A stretch of DNA of 64,000 nucleotides, taken from the NCBI GenBank assembly GCA_023079485.1, contig CM041101.1, positions 8,830,501-8,894,500 of the forward strand, in the 5' to 3' direction. A program made the position numbers and the translations under genes. The stretch comes from Archilochus colubris (Eukaryota; Chordata; Aves; Apodiformes; Trochilidae). This document shows positions 61,901 through 64,000 of the stretch, piece after piece. The notes below the pieces were generated by a model, which ran no database searches, had not been told where the DNA came from, and saw only the letters and a program-made list of their open reading frames with translations. Every line of letters starts with the position of its first letter. Positions within the stretch are counted from its first letter, which is position 1.

Positions 61901-64000
61901 AGCCAAGAAAAGGCTCATTTTGCTGGGAAAGAAGTGCTGGGACACCACAGCCCATGGCTGAGCCACGGCTCTGGTTCACCAAGACTAAGTCCCAGGGTAT
62001 ATCCCGTTCTAGGGATATCCTTGGAGCTCTGTAGTGCTGAGCATGAGGTCTGAGGTCTGATGGTTCCTGCTATGGGGGAGCACAGCAAGATGATCAACAC
62101 CTTGTGCCTGAACAGAGCTTCCCATCTCCCCCTGTTCCAGGTTGGGGATGGAGTTCCAGCAAGTGCAGCACGGAGCTCCCCCCACCTCTCCCCAGGTGAC
62201 AGAGGGTCTGATCCTGCAAAACACTGAGTGCCTCTGCTCAGCTGAGCAGCCCCAGCTCCCGCTGGTGCCCAGCCCAGCACTTTGTTGAACTCATTTCAGC
62301 CAAGGAAACTCCTTTCCTCTGCAAGCACTTCTCGGGCCAAACCAGCAGCCCGTCGCCGGTGACTCCTGCCCGGCTGGAGGAGGTTATTTTGGAGTGTCTG
62401 TCGCTCCTTTTATTTGCACTCTGGATGAGGCTCGGCACCGGGCTGGGATGGAAAGCCTGGCAGCTGCCTGCAGGATGGCTGCTGCCATTCCCTTGGGGTA
62501 GGAGCCCACCTCGTGTGGGGCTGGGAGGTGACCTGTGTCCCACCGAAGCGTGGGATGCGGGGAGCAGGGCTGGCTCGGGGACTTTCACCCCAATCCTAAA
62601 TTTCCCTGGGAAAGTCCAATACAAGCTCTCAGCAAGCGTCCCTGGGTGGGAAAAGCCTCTGACTGTCCATGCAGGTGCATCTTGTCTCAATTTACTCCGA
62701 GCCCAAAAGCAGTAAATAACATCTGCAAATCATTTCTAACGCTTCTGCCAAAAAAACTGGGAGATAAAACCCGCTGTTGTCTGAGCCTGGCTGTCAGTGA
62801 TTAATGCCATACCTGCCGGCAGCCTCGGCAGCAGCACCCGTGGCCCCTGGGTTTTGGGGGCAGAACTGTCCCTGGGAGGAGGGGGGGGGGATGGTTTGGG
62901 GTGGTGGGAGCTGGGACTGGTCCAGCCCTATGTTGGAGCCGTGGGGTTTGGCTGCTGGGAGGCTGGATGGAGGCTCATGTTTTGGATCTGTTCTCCTGTG
63001 CATTTTGTTTTCGGGGCTGTTTTTGCTCCCCCCGAGGCGATGGCATCGCTCCTGCTGTGTGAGCCCCGCTGCTGCAGCCAGGGATAACACTGCCTGATTT
63101 ATGGGAGCAATCAGTTGCCACTAGGAGCTGGTTAGGAATTTTCCGATGAAACGGGGATTGCGTCAGAAACCGCTGAGTCATCTCAACTGTTTCATAAAAA
63201 AAAAAATAATTTTTTTTTTTTTTTTTTGCTTTGATAAACTTCTGGTGAAGCACAGAGACCAAATGCGTCTCGCCTGCTGCCGGCTCCCCGGCGTTTGCCT
63301 CAGGACAACCTTCCCCCATCCTCCCACATTCCTCCCCAGCCCTGGAGCATCCCTGTGGCAGGACGGGGTGTGGGGTCACCCGGGGATGGGGTCTCCTGGG
63401 GTGCAACCTCCTGCCAAAGCCCGGGGCTGGCAGAGTGCTGGGGGGACACTGGGGCTTGCAGGGACCGGGGCTGCTCTGGCGTTTTCAATGTGAAATATTT
63501 TGATGCTTTTAAAACCTCTCGTGTTCAGACTTTTCCCTCCCGGTTGTTCCAAAACGGAAAGGGTTTTCTCCTGCTTGTCTCGGGCTGGGATATTTTGAAA
63601 TGCAGAAGTTGGGTGAACTCAAGTGCTAAATTTTCCCAGTGTCCTGGTCACAGCCAACCGATGGAAAATTGAAAGTTGCAAATCAACCTAGCTGGGTAAA
63701 TTAAAACAGGCTGGCAGACATTTAGCCAAACAGAAAAAGGAGACTTCATTTCCCATGTAACTTTTTAAGGATGGGTTCTCTGCTCAGGTTCCCTCAGCCA
63801 TCCCTGGGAGGACTGGGTCCAAATTAACGCCATCAAGGACCCACAGTGATTCCTGCAGGGTGCTGGGAGCTGGGCAGGGATCTATGGCTCATGGCAGGGT
63901 TGGAGCACGCCCCAAGGCCCTGCAGAGGAGAGTTCTTGGCCCATGGCTAATAGTGACAGGGATGAATGTTGTCACCAAGAGTCAGGAGTGGCGGGTGGCA
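58928..64000. other. Distal upstream region of MYMK, no gene seen
   Basis: About 5 kb with no supportable exon. In human the next gene outward is ADAMTSL2; I see no TSP1 or ADAMTSL-like coding sequence, so it probably starts beyond the window. Islands at 62640-62800 and 63085-63235 are noted separately. Confidence 0.5.
63085..63235. other. Candidate regulatory island with AP-1/MAF-like site
   Basis: CCGCTGAGTCATC contains the AP-1 core TGAGTCA preceded by GC, as in MAF recognition elements. It is surrounded by AT-rich CpG-retaining unique sequence (TTTTCCGATGAAACGGGGATTGCGTCAG) and followed by A and T runs. Function is inferred. Confidence 0.3.

Noticed and set aside
58928..64000. Possible 5' part of ADAMTSL2, expected next in the human order
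   Set aside because: I found no coding sequence resembling it. The gene probably begins to the right of the window.

Overview
The window is vertebrate nuclear DNA, almost certainly from a bird. It holds four spliced protein-coding genes with GT/AG introns and two truncated copies of the 3' end of a CR1 LINE, the typical retroposon of birds and other reptiles. Introns are compact and intergenic DNA is GC-rich, as on an avian microchromosome. The gene order ADAMTS13 (+), CACFD1 (+), SLC2A6 (-), MYMK (-) is the order I know from human 9q34, which corresponds to chicken chromosome 17. All gene calls come from reading splice sites and conserved protein motifs by eye. No database search was possible.

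Layout. 1-7784 holds the last ten coding exons of ADAMTS13 (thrombospondin type 1 repeats, then two CUB domains); the protease part lies to the left of the window. 9828-16332 is the complete five-exon CACFD1 (Flower-domain protein, 173 aa), started from a CpG island. CACFD1 and SLC2A6 converge: their outermost poly(A) signals are about 200 bp apart near 21.4-21.6 kb. 22030-26540 is the complete ten-exon SLC2A6 (GLUT6, 504 aa) on the minus strand. 26.5-48.7 kb is a gene-poor interval of about 22 kb in which I find no convincing exon; it contains one CR1 fragment, low-complexity tracts and several AT-richer islands that look like candidate enhancers. 48732-56103 is the complete five-exon MYMK (myomaker, 220 aa) on the minus strand. 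56.1-64 kb is upstream of MYMK and holds a polypyrimidine array of about 700 bp and more candidate regulatory islands, but no gene I can support.

The four genes do not form a pathway. ADAMTS13 is a secreted protease that cleaves von Willebrand factor, CACFD1 is a vesicle membrane protein, SLC2A6 is an intracellular hexose transporter and MYMK is the muscle cell fusogen. They share only a conserved synteny block. I found no new enzymatic or defence system. The most interesting observations are small: an apparent TSP1 half-exon relic in ADAMTS13 with intact reading phase, a CACFD1 splice acceptor whose branch point appears to come from a CR1 insertion, a GC-AG intron in SLC2A6, an apparent disulfide rearrangement in CUB1, and a perfect 37-copy (GGGAA)n run on the sense strand of MYMK intron 1.
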